Positions 27,201 through 35,532 of a stretch of DNA of 64,000 nt are shown here, one piece after another. Origin of the DNA: Roseivirga sp. GTDB taxonomy: Bacteria > Bacteroidota > Bacteroidia > Cytophagales > Cyclobacteriaceae. The notes beneath the pieces were generated by a model. It worked only from the letters and a program-made list of their open reading frames with translations, did no database searches and was not told the DNA's origin. The DNA lies in contig JAAWWF010000004.1 in the NCBI GenBank assembly GCA_021404565.1, positions 124,001-188,000 on the forward strand. The letters are read 5' to 3'. The position numbers were made by a program, and so were the translations under genes. Position 1 is the first letter of the stretch; every line of letters starts with the position of its first letter.

Positions 27201-30200
27201 TCAGGTACCAGAGGTATAACCTATACCTTGCGTTGGACAATAAGCAATGGCAGTTGTACAGATTCTACAGATGATGTTGTCATTGAAATTGAACCTAACA
27301 GCACACCCGCTTTCACCTCTACAGCAACTACTGCAGTAGATGACGATGCGAGCTATTCCTATGCCATCACTACCAGCGATGCAGACGAAGATGATATTAC
27401 TGTCACCGCTACAACCAAACCAGATTGGTTGTCTTTAGGCATTGGTTCATATACTACCTCTTTTGCAGGCAACGGAACCAGCGGAGTTGTTGATGGACCG
27501 GTAGCCAGTGCTCAGTTTTCAGGTGGTAAAGGGATGGTCTTTGATGATGAGGGAAACCTCTATTTAGTTGAAGAGGGGACTAGTGTACTCAGGAAGATCA
27601 GTACTTCAGGAATAGTAACTACAGTAGCAGGCGATGGCACTCAGGGTTACCAGGATGGAATAGGAACAGCGGCTAAGTTTTATTTCCCCAAAGGAATAGA
27701 TATAGGATCTGACGGTATGATTTATATTTCTGAACTCTCTAACTCAAGAGTAAGAAAGTACAATCCCACTACGGGAGAAGTAACATCCATTACAGGCAAT
27801 GGCACGCATGGATATGCAGATGGTGATGCATCATCAGCTCAATTCAGTAGTATGTATGATGTGGCAGTGGATGGCAATAATATTTATGTAGCAGATGCGA
27901 GAAATTACCGCATCAGGAAGATAGACCTTAATACTTCACAGGTAAGTACTTTGGCTGGCTCAGGCGTTGCAGGCTTTGCTGATGGTATTGGAACTGCCGC
28001 CCAGTTTAATTTTTTTACAGCAGTTGAGATGGGGCCTGACGGGTATTTGTATGTCGCGGATAACTCGAATCACAGGATACGAAAAGTCAATGTAACCACA
28101 GGCGAAGTAACCACTTTTGCCGGTTCTGGAACAGCCGGAAGTACCGATGGTGTGGGTACTGCTGCAAATCTTAACTATCCCAGCGAATTGACCTTTGATA
28201 AATCTGGTAACCTGTATTTAATAGAAGAGCTAAAAAGGAGCATTCGTAAAATTACCCCGGCTGGTCTGGTAAGTACTTATGCTGGCTCACTGACTGAATC
28301 AGGCTATGTTGATGGAGCAGGAACTCAATCCAGGTTTGGATATCCTTTTGCCATTGCAACAAGTCCTTCAGGTGATTTATATGTGAATGACTTAACCAAT
28401 CGTAGAATCCGCAAAATTCAGTATTTACCTTTACTATCAGGCGATGCCAGTGGTCAGGCCGGAAATCATGATGTGACCCTTAAAGCAGATGATGGTGAAG
28501 GCGGTACTGTCACACAATCTTTTACGGTTGCCGTGAGTGATGTGTCAGCACCAGCATTTGAAAATAGTACGCCATCAACAGCAAATACTACTGTTAGCAG
28601 TTTTACGCTAAATACAGACATCAATGAAGCAGGTTATGTATACCATGTAGTCGTTTCTGATGGAGCCACAGCCCCTACTGCTGCAGAAGTAAAAGCAGGA
28701 ACCGGAAGTGGAGGTGCTGCGACTATTGCCAGCGATTTTGCAGCGGCATTATCAGGAGATTTTAGTCACTCATTTAATATTACCGGTTTGTCAGAGGCAA
28801 CAGCCTATGATGTATATGTGCTTGCAGAGGATGATGAAGGTACACCTAACATTCAAACTGATCCGGTTAAAGTTGAAGTAACTACTTTGAATGCTGCACC
28901 AGTATTCACCTCTAATACGTCAGTCAATTTTGCAGAAAACGGGACTGGAACCGCCTACGCTGCTGTCGCCACCGATGGAAGTGCCATTACTTATAGCTTT
29001 GGTACCGGCAATGACGAATCGCTTTTCAACATCAATGGAACTTCTGGAGCAGTGACTTTTCAATCCTCACCAGACTTTGAAAACCCGGCCGATGGCAACA
29101 CAGACAATGCCTATGTGATTAATGTGATTGCCAGTGATGGTGTCAACTCAGTGAATCAGGACGTTACCATTTCAGTGACCGATGTTGATGATACACCTCC
29201 GGTATTTACCTCTGCTACTACGGCCAGCATTTTTGAAAATTCACATGGGACTGCGCACACTGTCACGGCCACTGATGCCAATACGATAACATATAGTCTA
29301 AGTACTTGCTCTGATGAGAGCCTGTTCAATATTGTAGGCAACGAAGTGGAATTCAAAGCAAGTCCGGATTTTGAAAATCCACAGGATTTAGACGGGAACA
29401 ATCAATATGTCATTACAGTCATTGCCAATGACGGCAACAACTCAGTAGAGCAAACGATCACGATTACCGTTTTGGATGTAGATGAGATTGCTCCTGTATT
29501 TACTGCGGTCACAGCTGTAGATTTTGTGGAAAATGGCACGGGTGTGGCGTATACGATTGCGGCTTCAGATGCCGGAAACTTGATTTATGGTCTCAGCGCG
29601 GGCAATGATGAAGCACTATTTGAAGTGAATTCGACTACCGGTGTCGTGACTTTCAAAACCTCACCAGACTTTGAAAGCCCGGCTGATGCGAATTCAGATA
29701 ATGCCTACCTGATCAGAGTTATTGCCAATGACGGTGTCAACTCGGTCAATCAGGATGTAACCATCACAGTGACAGATCAGGATGAAATTGCTCCTGTCTT
29801 TACATCTTCTAATTCGGCAAACTTTGCAGAAAACGGCACTGGCACGGCCTATACGGCAGTGGCTACTGATGCCAATGTACTCACATACAGCTTAGGAACT
29901 GGTAATGACGAATCACTTTTCAACATGGATGGAACCACGGGAGAGATAACTTTTAAATCTTCACCTGATTTTGAAAGTCCAACCGATGGAGATGTCAGTA
30001 ATACCTATGTGATCAATGTAATGGCCAGTGATGGTATCAACACGGCCAATCAGGATGTGACCATTACAGTCACCAATGTAGATGACACCGCTCCGGTATT
30101 TACCTCTGCTGTTGAGACTAACTTTACTGAAAATGGAACAGGTATAGCTTATACAGCAGAGACTACTGATGAAAGCGAAGTGACCTACAGTCTGGGTACC

Positions 30201-33200
30201 GGTAACGATGAATCACTTTTCAATATGGATGGAACCACAGGAGCAGTGACATTTAAATCTTCACCCGACTTCGAAGACCCAACAGATGAAGATGCAAATA
30301 ATGCTTATGTCATCAATGTGATTGCCAGTGATGGTATCAACTCGGTAAATCAGGATGTGACTATCACGGTAACCAATATGGATGATACCGATCCGGTATT
30401 TACTTCTGCCACCGCTGTAGACTTTGCCGAAAACGGTACAGGCACGGCTTATACTGTAGTAGCCACAGATGCCAATGCCCTGACTTACAGCCTGGGTAGT
30501 GGTAATGATGAAACACTTTTTATGATTGAGGGAAGTACAGGGGCGGTAACTTTTAAGTCCGTTCCTGACTTCGAAAACCCTGCCGATGGCGATGTCAACA
30601 ACACTTATGTCATCAATGTGATTGCCAGTGATGGGATCAATTCTGTAAATCAGGACGTGACCATTACGGTGACCAATGTAGACGATACCAATCCGGTATT
30701 CACCTCAGCTACTGCAGTAGACTTTGCCGAAAATGGTACGGGTACTGCTTACACAGTAGTGGCCACTGATGCCAATGCCCTGACTTATAGTCTGGGAGCA
30801 GGCAATGATGAGGCCTTGTTTGATATTGCAGCGGGAGTAGTGACATTCAAAACCTCACCAGACTTCGAAAACCCTGCCGATGGCGATGCAAATAATGCTT
30901 ATGTCATCAATGTGATTGCCAGTGATGGGATCAATTCTGTAAATCAGGACGTGACCATCACGGTAACGAATGTAGACGATACCGATCCGGTGTTTACCTC
31001 AGCCACTGCAGTAGACTTTGCCGAAAACGGTACGGGCACCGCTTACACCAGTGTGGCTACTGATGCCAATGCACTGACCTACAGCTTAGGCACAGGCAAT
31101 GACGAAGCACTCTTCGATATCGCTGCAGGTGAAGTAACCTTCAAAGCAGCACCGGACTTTGAAAACCCGGCTGATGGTGATGTCAATAACACTTATGTGG
31201 TCAATGTAATTGCCTCTGACGGTATCAACTCGGTCAATCAGGATGTGACCATTACGGTAACTAATGTAGATGACACCGATCCGGTATTTACCTCAGCCAT
31301 TGCAGTAGACTTTGCCGAAAACGGTACGGGCACAGCTTATACTGTTGCCGCAACGGATGCCAATACACTGACCTACAGCTTAGGTACAGATAATGATGAG
31401 TCACTATTTGATATCGCAGCAGGAGAGGTGACATTCAAAACCTCACCAGACTTTGAAAATCCTGCCGATGGCGATGCCAACAATACCTATGTAATCAATG
31501 TGATTGCCTCTGACGGTATCAACTCGGTCAATCAGGACGTGACTATTACAGTGACGAATGTAGATGATACCGATCCGGTATTTACCTCAGCCACGGCAGT
31601 AGACTTTGCAGAAAACGGTACGGGTACGACTTATACTGTAGTAGCCACAGATGCCAATGCTCTGGCCTATAGTCTCGGCACTGAAAAAGACGAAACACTA
31701 TTTAATTTGGACCAGAATTCGGGAGTGGTCACTTTTAAAGCCACTCCTGATTTCGAAAATCCTGTAGATGGTGATGCCAATAACACTTATCTCATCAATG
31801 TAATCGCCAGTGATGGTATCAACTCAGTCAACCAGGATGTGACTATTACAGTGACTGATGTCGATGAGATTGCTCCTTCTGTCAGCATTACCAGTGCTGC
31901 CACATCTGTCACCAGTGGAGTATTCACAGTCACAGTTGAGTACAGTGAAGTAGTCTCTGGCTTTGCTGTGGGAGATATTTCCGTGACCAATGGAACGGCC
32001 GGTAATTTCACCAGTGTGACTGCCGGTAAGAAGTGGACAGCGGATATTACACCGGCTGCTGATGGTGACGTTACTGTGAACATCGCATCTGCAACAGCAA
32101 CTGATGCTGCAGGTAATGAAAACACCGCTGCTACAGAATTCAGTATTCAGAACGATGAAACCGCTCCGGGAGTGACCTTGTCGGCAGGAGACCTTACAGG
32201 AGGAGTTTACACAGTGACAGCACAATTCAGTGAAACCGTAAATGGTTTTGACCTGGGAGATGTAACCATCTCAGGAGGTACAGGCAGCGACTTTACAGTA
32301 GTGGATGGTGATACTTACACGTTCTCTGTGAGCTCTGCCAATCCTGCTGCTACGGTAGGTATTGCTGCCGGAGTGGCCACCGATGCTGCCGGGAACGGAA
32401 ATACAGCAGCTTCACAGCTGAGCCTGGTCTTCAATAGCAGCCCTACAGGTGTCACACTGTCTAATGCTTCGATTGACGAAAACAATGAAGTAGGTGCCAC
32501 TATCGGTAGTTTCAGCACGACTGATGCTGACGCAGCTGATACGCATACTTACTCTCTGGCCTCTGGGGATGGTGATACAGACAATGCCTCTTTCACTGTG
32601 GAGGGAACCAGTCTGAAAGCTGCTGAAGTCTTCGATTTTGAGACTAAACCGAGCTATAGCATACGTGTAAAAACAGATGATGGCAGGGGAGGTAGCTTTG
32701 AGAAGGCCTTCACAATCAGCATAGATAATGTAGCAGAGCCTGAGGTGATAGTGAGTGGAACGGTGGACTTTCCCGAAACACAGCTGGGAATTACAGTCAG
32801 CACTACCATCACCATCAGCAATATAGGAGAAGCTGCAGTAGAAGTGATTGCTTCTTCAGCTCCGGCAGACTTTTCAGTCACACCAGGCTCGGTGATCCTG
32901 ATGGCAGGAGAGAGCAGACAGGTTAATGTAAACTTTACACCCACACAGGAAGCCACTTATTCAGGAAACCTGGTATTCACTTATAATGGGCAACAGGTTA
33001 CACTTCCGGTCAGTGGTATTGGGGCGATTGTTACCAGTATAGATGATCAGTTTATTGACCCAGACGAGATCAGACTTTACCCTAATCCGGCAAGCGAGAT
33101 CATAAATATCGACCTTTCCCAGGTACAGGCTCCTGTCCTGGATATTACCCTGGTAAATGCTTCCGGTAAGGCAGTGAATGGCTGGAAAGATTACCGCCAG

Positions 33201-33305
33201 AAACGGTTGTCTTTCAGGGTCAGTGATCTCGATAACGGCCTCTATATCATACAGTTTACCGATGGTAAGTCGGTAGTCAGGAAAAAAGTCATCATCAGAA
33301 AATAA
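24288..33305 (+). CDS. Giant T9SS-secreted multidomain surface protein 1 (NHL, Calx-beta, cadherin repeats)
   Basis: This protein of about 3005 aa has a Sec signal and a C-terminal T9SS type A sorting domain (IRLYPNPASEIINIDLS ... GLYIIQFTDGKSVVRKKVII), so it should be exported by T9SS and fixed to the cell surface or released. Domain order by residue, approximate: 30-180 an anchor-type beta domain; 185-305 tandem Ig-like; 307-717 a cadherin-like domain with an NHL propeller inserted; 718-829 Calx-beta; 830-1005 two PKD-like repeats (TYTLRWTIS); 1006-1419 a second cadherin-plus-NHL module; 1424-1537 fibronectin-like; 1538-2529 ten cadherin-like repeats of 98-100 aa; 2530-2720 Ig-like; 2721-2818 cadherin; 2819-2915 ASH/HYDIN-like; then the sorting domain. 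Acidic DxD and DxNDN-like calcium motifs are frequent. It is likely an adhesin or motility-related filament; no enzyme motif was seen. The start is the ATG at 24288; a GTG 9 bp upstream is also in frame. A lipoprotein gene follows 4 bp after the stop. Confidence 0.9.
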   Translation: MKRFYNSLNVPGGLNVLKISLVISMLLITKQSLTQTIDFEEITAADNTNLGAVYTSGNLKFTLTGADWLASTAGGNGSSKGLRPNSTSSEPTLTIESIDGTEFHFESFYRSSDPLGVFNIGKIEGFKNGLTTGESTTPSAAGAFQLGDALDDVDKVVFSEANFILVTFDDFVFSTALASANVAPVVTAPTAPSVTEDDMNVAIPDDIEIQEADTEDDATLTFTITGGTLTLGTSGVTFGGNNNGTASFTAQGSISDLNTSLDAATFTPVPDLDGIDAATISFIANDGTANSNTASVTFDINGVNDVPGFSSSAITAPSQDNSYQYTITTTDKDEDAIVITGTTLPDWLQLGAADNVEYQAGTLAGSSEGGSTNGSAEQARFRSPYDVAINAQGVVYVAAFSNYQIRKIDTDGTVSTLAGSGSSGHADGTGTSAGFEAPRSLTIDSQGNLFVADQYRIRKVTAEGVTTTIAGSGNNVHQDGIGTLASFRTTQGITIDGDDNLYVTSQHSIRKINSAGVVSTLAGVYNQQGSANGTGTNATFNSPGGIDVDASGNLYVADGNNYLIRKISPEGVVTTFAGSGSSGTADGTGTSASFFPLYGIAVANDGYIYSSELQGGVRKVSPQGIVSTILTGLGTQQNGTGAIVQLYGPRGLDVDSQGNIYLADSDLTDDNHLIRKISPVSFVLSGDASGVSGDHNVTLTADDNKGGTANQSFTINADPQIFFNATTSEGAESESSTNIQVNLSKASTEEVTVSYAVTGTATGGGVDYTLANGTLTIDAAQTSGNIAISNIIDDTENEANETVIITLSSPSGAVLGTNTVHTYTINDNDITTANAGADQSNCGLTLISTLLAGNAVNSTTGESGAWSIINGNSGSIQTASSPTSLFSGVFGVTYTLRWTISKGATVSSTDDVLITFSNSVTAAAAGPDQQVEKSATLAANAVATGETGTWSEVSGDGKGTFGDASSQTSSFSGTRGITYTLRWTISNGSCTDSTDDVVIEIEPNSTPAFTSTATTAVDDDASYSYAITTSDADEDDITVTATTKPDWLSLGIGSYTTSFAGNGTSGVVDGPVASAQFSGGKGMVFDDEGNLYLVEEGTSVLRKISTSGIVTTVAGDGTQGYQDGIGTAAKFYFPKGIDIGSDGMIYISELSNSRVRKYNPTTGEVTSITGNGTHGYADGDASSAQFSSMYDVAVDGNNIYVADARNYRIRKIDLNTSQVSTLAGSGVAGFADGIGTAAQFNFFTAVEMGPDGYLYVADNSNHRIRKVNVTTGEVTTFAGSGTAGSTDGVGTAANLNYPSELTFDKSGNLYLIEELKRSIRKITPAGLVSTYAGSLTESGYVDGAGTQSRFGYPFAIATSPSGDLYVNDLTNRRIRKIQYLPLLSGDASGQAGNHDVTLKADDGEGGTVTQSFTVAVSDVSAPAFENSTPSTANTTVSSFTLNTDINEAGYVYHVVVSDGATAPTAAEVKAGTGSGGAATIASDFAAALSGDFSHSFNITGLSEATAYDVYVLAEDDEGTPNIQTDPVKVEVTTLNAAPVFTSNTSVNFAENGTGTAYAAVATDGSAITYSFGTGNDESLFNINGTSGAVTFQSSPDFENPADGNTDNAYVINVIASDGVNSVNQDVTISVTDVDDTPPVFTSATTASIFENSHGTAHTVTATDANTITYSLSTCSDESLFNIVGNEVEFKASPDFENPQDLDGNNQYVITVIANDGNNSVEQTITITVLDVDEIAPVFTAVTAVDFVENGTGVAYTIAASDAGNLIYGLSAGNDEALFEVNSTTGVVTFKTSPDFESPADANSDNAYLIRVIANDGVNSVNQDVTITVTDQDEIAPVFTSSNSANFAENGTGTAYTAVATDANVLTYSLGTGNDESLFNMDGTTGEITFKSSPDFESPTDGDVSNTYVINVMASDGINTANQDVTITVTNVDDTAPVFTSAVETNFTENGTGIAYTAETTDESEVTYSLGTGNDESLFNMDGTTGAVTFKSSPDFEDPTDEDANNAYVINVIASDGINSVNQDVTITVTNMDDTDPVFTSATAVDFAENGTGTAYTVVATDANALTYSLGSGNDETLFMIEGSTGAVTFKSVPDFENPADGDVNNTYVINVIASDGINSVNQDVTITVTNVDDTNPVFTSATAVDFAENGTGTAYTVVATDANALTYSLGAGNDEALFDIAAGVVTFKTSPDFENPADGDANNAYVINVIASDGINSVNQDVTITVTNVDDTDPVFTSATAVDFAENGTGTAYTSVATDANALTYSLGTGNDEALFDIAAGEVTFKAAPDFENPADGDVNNTYVVNVIASDGINSVNQDVTITVTNVDDTDPVFTSAIAVDFAENGTGTAYTVAATDANTLTYSLGTDNDESLFDIAAGEVTFKTSPDFENPADGDANNTYVINVIASDGINSVNQDVTITVTNVDDTDPVFTSATAVDFAENGTGTTYTVVATDANALAYSLGTEKDETLFNLDQNSGVVTFKATPDFENPVDGDANNTYLINVIASDGINSVNQDVTITVTDVDEIAPSVSITSAATSVTSGVFTVTVEYSEVVSGFAVGDISVTNGTAGNFTSVTAGKKWTADITPAADGDVTVNIASATATDAAGNENTAATEFSIQNDETAPGVTLSAGDLTGGVYTVTAQFSETVNGFDLGDVTISGGTGSDFTVVDGDTYTFSVSSANPAATVGIAAGVATDAAGNGNTAASQLSLVFNSSPTGVTLSNASIDENNEVGATIGSFSTTDADAADTHTYSLASGDGDTDNASFTVEGTSLKAAEVFDFETKPSYSIRVKTDDGRGGSFEKAFTISIDNVAEPEVIVSGTVDFPETQLGITVSTTITISNIGEAAVEVIASSAPADFSVTPGSVILMAGESRQVNVNFTPTQEATYSGNLVFTYNGQQVTLPVSGIGAIVTSIDDQFIDPDEIRLYPNPASEIINIDLSQVQAPVLDITLVNASGKAVNGWKDYRQKRLSFRVSDLDNGLYIIQFTDGKSVVRKKVIIRK
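28899..31874 (+). repeat. Ten tandem cadherin-like coding repeats
   Basis: Ten consecutive units of 98-100 codons each begin PVFTS and contain FAENGTGTAY, LTYSLG, PDFENPADGD and VNQDVTITVT. Lengths are 100, 98, 100, 100, 100, 100, 98, 98, 98 and 100 codons, 2976 nt in all. Units 6-9 are nearly alike even at DNA level, while units 1-3 have diverged. This points to recent expansion within the array and makes copy-number change by recombination likely. Confidence 0.93.
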
Positions 33306-33309
33306 GAAA

Positions 33310-33744
33310 ATGAAACCATTCAATTACAGATATTTACTTTACACACTTTTACTGTTCGTTAGTCTGGCCTCGTGTAGGCCGGACGACCCGAACGGCCCCA
33401 GTATTCAGGACCTGACTTTCGAAAAACTGGAAGGCAACTGGACCTTTGGAACCAGTGGCAGTGTCACCTTAGACGGGCAGGATATTACATTGAACTACCC
33501 TGGATTTGCACTATCCTTTGCCGATGGTACCTACACCACCACCAATGCCGGAGACCTCTTCAGAGCATCTGGCACCTGGCAATGGACAGGAGAGGAAGCC
33601 ACCAGCGTATTACTGGATACAGGGGAGGAGGTAAACATTATTGATCTCACAGAAACAGCCTTTCAGTTCTCATTTACCCATACAGGAACAGGAGGCACCG
33701 CAGCAGGTACTGCGGGGAACTATGTGGTAACGCTGGAGAAATAG
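33310..33744 (+). CDS. Small lipoprotein downstream of giant protein 1
   Basis: This 144-aa protein has a lipoprotein signal (YLLYTLLLFVSLASC) followed by RPDDPNGPS. The mature part is a small beta-rich domain (FEKLEGNWTFGTSGSVTLDG ... AFQFSFTHTG) like lipocalin-type or DUF5004-type small Bacteroidota lipoproteins. Its ATG is 4 bp after the stop of the giant gene, so the two are co-transcribed. A decayed copy with the same Cys-x-Pro-Asp-Asp-Pro start follows giant gene 2 (51861). The shared context suggests a role in secretion, anchoring or surface display of the giant protein. No specific function is known. Confidence 0.82.
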   Translation: MKPFNYRYLLYTLLLFVSLASCRPDDPNGPSIQDLTFEKLEGNWTFGTSGSVTLDGQDITLNYPGFALSFADGTYTTTNAGDLFRASGTWQWTGEEATSVLLDTGEEVNIIDLTETAFQFSFTHTGTGGTAAGTAGNYVVTLEK

Positions 33745-33770
33745 AGCACTAATTAGGACTTTCAATGCGG

Positions 33771-33905
33771 AAAATGCTCCCCTTTAAGGGGAGCCCGCCT
33801 GCTGCGGGCAGGCTGTCCTTGAAAGGCTTTGAATTTAACGAAATCTTGCCGGACTGAGGGGTGGATACCTTCGCCCTTGTTGGTCTTCTTGACCAACAAG
33901 TACAG
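33771..33905. repeat. Dispersed intergenic element with several hairpins
   Basis: It contains GCTCCCC-TTTAA-GGGGAGC (33776-33794), overlapping alternative hairpins in CCCGCCTGCTGCGGGCAGGC (33793-33813) and a perfect CTTGTTGGTC / GACCAACAAG stem (33876-33900). The reverse strand reads through without function (LLVKKTNKGEGIHP-like). A partial, diverged copy seems to lie at 34685-34730 (LLVKKIDRGIKV on the minus strand). It behaves like a mobile or REP-type repeat, not a gene. Confidence 0.5.
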
Positions 33906-34004
33906 GTATATTCAAACTAACACCAGCCAGTGAAGCTCAGGCTATTCAGTTGTAGCCATCACGGTATACAAAGAGGGGTGAGTGTGGGCTATAATTCTTA
34001 TTTG

Positions 34005-34664
34005 TTAGCCCTTCTTTCTTCCTACTATCTGAAAGTTATCTTCCTTATCAAGCTCCAGAAGCTGTCTCATCATGTGCTCAAAGTCGGAGCCTTTGTATTC
34101 ATACAGGTTCTGGTTAACAACATTGTCCAATTGATAAAATTTGTTGTCAGAATCTACAAAAAGGCATGTATGGTCATTATGAGCGGTAGCAAAACAGACA
34201 AGAGTTTTATCGAGGCCATATTTGCTCATATTGGTAATTCCGTGAGGTGCTTTTAAAAATTCAACGAGGGTTAACGTCCAGTTGTCTCTCCGATAAGAAG
34301 AGATAAACTTAAGACCTCCAAACTCTTTGATTATTTGAATTGCATTTTGAATCTCGGGAGTGTTTGGGGGTTCGGACAGGTTAAGTTCGATGCTTCTGTT
34401 CTCATACCATCCAGCGTTTTGCAAGACATTTCTATACTTAAACTTTTCAAAATCGCTTCGCGATATATAACTATCCAAAACCACCTTTCTAAGGTTGTCC
34501 ACCACACCTTTATCTTTATAATTGATTTGAATCAATTCAAAATAGAATGCTGCCCCAAGCCTGGACTCTAAATCAGAATCGCTATAGATCCAGGACTCAA
34601 AACCCTGAACATTCTCATTCCTGATTAGAAAATTTAGTATCCGGCTTTTATCAGCTTCGTGCAT
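34005..34664 (-). CDS. SUKH-3-like immunity protein
   Basis: This is a 219-aa cytoplasmic protein. The N-terminal half (FESWIYSDSDLESRLGAAFY, FELIQINYKDKG) resembles a short helical domain often found in polymorphic-toxin immunity proteins. The C-terminal half from about residue 95 has the SUKH-3 pattern: VLQNAGWYENRSIEL, then IQIIKEFGGLKFI, then LVCFATAHNDHTCLFVDSDN and FYQLDNVVNQNLYEYKG. SUKH proteins neutralise secreted toxin tips of neighbouring cells. No toxin gene is next to it, so it is an orphan. The frame is open to a TTG at 34721, but that extension overlaps a partial dispersed repeat and the ATG at 34664 is more likely. It reads on the minus strand between two plus-strand blocks, consistent with a later insertion. 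Confidence 0.72.
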   Translation of the reverse strand: MHEADKSRILNFLIRNENVQGFESWIYSDSDLESRLGAAFYFELIQINYKDKGVVDNLRKVVLDSYISRSDFEKFKYRNVLQNAGWYENRSIELNLSEPPNTPEIQNAIQIIKEFGGLKFISSYRRDNWTLTLVEFLKAPHGITNMSKYGLDKTLVCFATAHNDHTCLFVDSDNKFYQLDNVVNQNLYEYKGSDFEHMMRQLLELDKEDNFQIVGRKKG

Positions 34665-34827
34665 TGTTGGATTTTTAATGGCCAAGACTTTTATCCCCCT
34701 GTCAATCTTCTTTACGAGCAAGTGACAGCGATATTATGCTGTCTTAATAATGGCCCACTGGTGAAGGAAGAGGGGGCGAGAGTCGAGTAGTGAAGAATGC
34801 AATTTCACAAAGGCTTGTGGTGCGGTT

Positions 34828-35271
34828 TTACTGTTTGGTTAAGTTAATAGCAGTTCCACTGCCAAATCCATCATGACCATATACTGTCAATGGTAATTTA
34901 AATTCCCATCCTCCGGCTTTCCACCAACTTTCTGCAAACCACCTTTGAGTTATATCCACAATTAGATCTACAAGATTCTCCTCTTCATAACCAGTTAAAT
35001 CTATCATAGGTAAATCTTTTACCTTATCAAGAAAAGGAATATGCTCGGTCAGTTCAGCTCTTAAGTAGAGTCCAATTGATAAAACACCGTCTCCATATTC
35101 ATCTGGAAAAATTTCCACGCTACCTTCAATGACATCCTCTTTCAATGGGGTTTTCAGAAAGCTTTTAATTTCATTTATCAATTCATCAGAGTACCTGTCC
35201 AGCTCTTTTGTATATACCCGTTCTATTGCATCAATAGGTATTCCTTGGGGTAGTTTTTTCTGTTTATTCAT
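34828..35271 (-). CDS. Small acidic cytoplasmic protein, probable immunity-type orphan
   Basis: This 147-aa protein has no signal or membrane segment. It begins MNKQKKLPQGIPIDAIERVY with a helical N-terminus (ELDRYSDELINEIKSFLK), then a beta-rich middle (GSVEIFPDEYGDGVLSIGLY) and a Trp-rich end (RWFAESWWKAGGWEF ... GHDGFGSGTAINL). I do not recognise a named family. Its acidic character, size and location next to the SUKH-3-like gene on the same strand make an immunity role plausible. That is inference only. The start ATG at 35271 is clear. Confidence 0.65.
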   Translation of the reverse strand: MNKQKKLPQGIPIDAIERVYTKELDRYSDELINEIKSFLKTPLKEDVIEGSVEIFPDEYGDGVLSIGLYLRAELTEHIPFLDKVKDLPMIDLTGYEEENLVDLIVDITQRWFAESWWKAGGWEFKLPLTVYGHDGFGSGTAINLTKQ

Positions 35272-35532
35272 TTTCTTGAATTACTTAATGAAGCTCGACA
35301 CCTTTTCTATTTTTGCTGGTCTTCTTTATGGTCCTGACATCTATGCATTTGAAAATTGCCCGAGACCCGTGTAATAACCTACTCAATTATAATAAAAACA
35401 TGACGATACTGGAACCATAGATGGCATTATGCCATCCAGACATTTACTTGCTCCTCAGATTTGATATAGCTCCTTTTTCTGAATAATTTCAATCTACCAG
35501 TAAGGTCTAACCAAAGCCTTAGAAAACTTTTC

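Noticed and set aside
28899-31874. A repeated array that might be taken for a CRISPR or satellite
   Set aside because: The period is about 300 bp, it is in frame, and it encodes cadherin-like domains; no 25-45 bp repeats with spacers are present.
31824-32225. Minus-strand Cys-rich ORF
   Set aside because: It arises from the reverse complement of ACA/GCA-rich codons in giant gene 1; not a real Cys-rich peptide.
33876-33900. Perfect CTTGTTGGTC/GACCAACAAG hairpin as a terminator of the lipoprotein gene
   Set aside because: It lies 130 bp downstream and has no T-tract; better explained as part of a dispersed repeat.
34005-35271. A toxin-antitoxin or contact-dependent toxin operon
   Set aside because: No toxin gene or secretion scaffold is present next to the two immunity-like genes.
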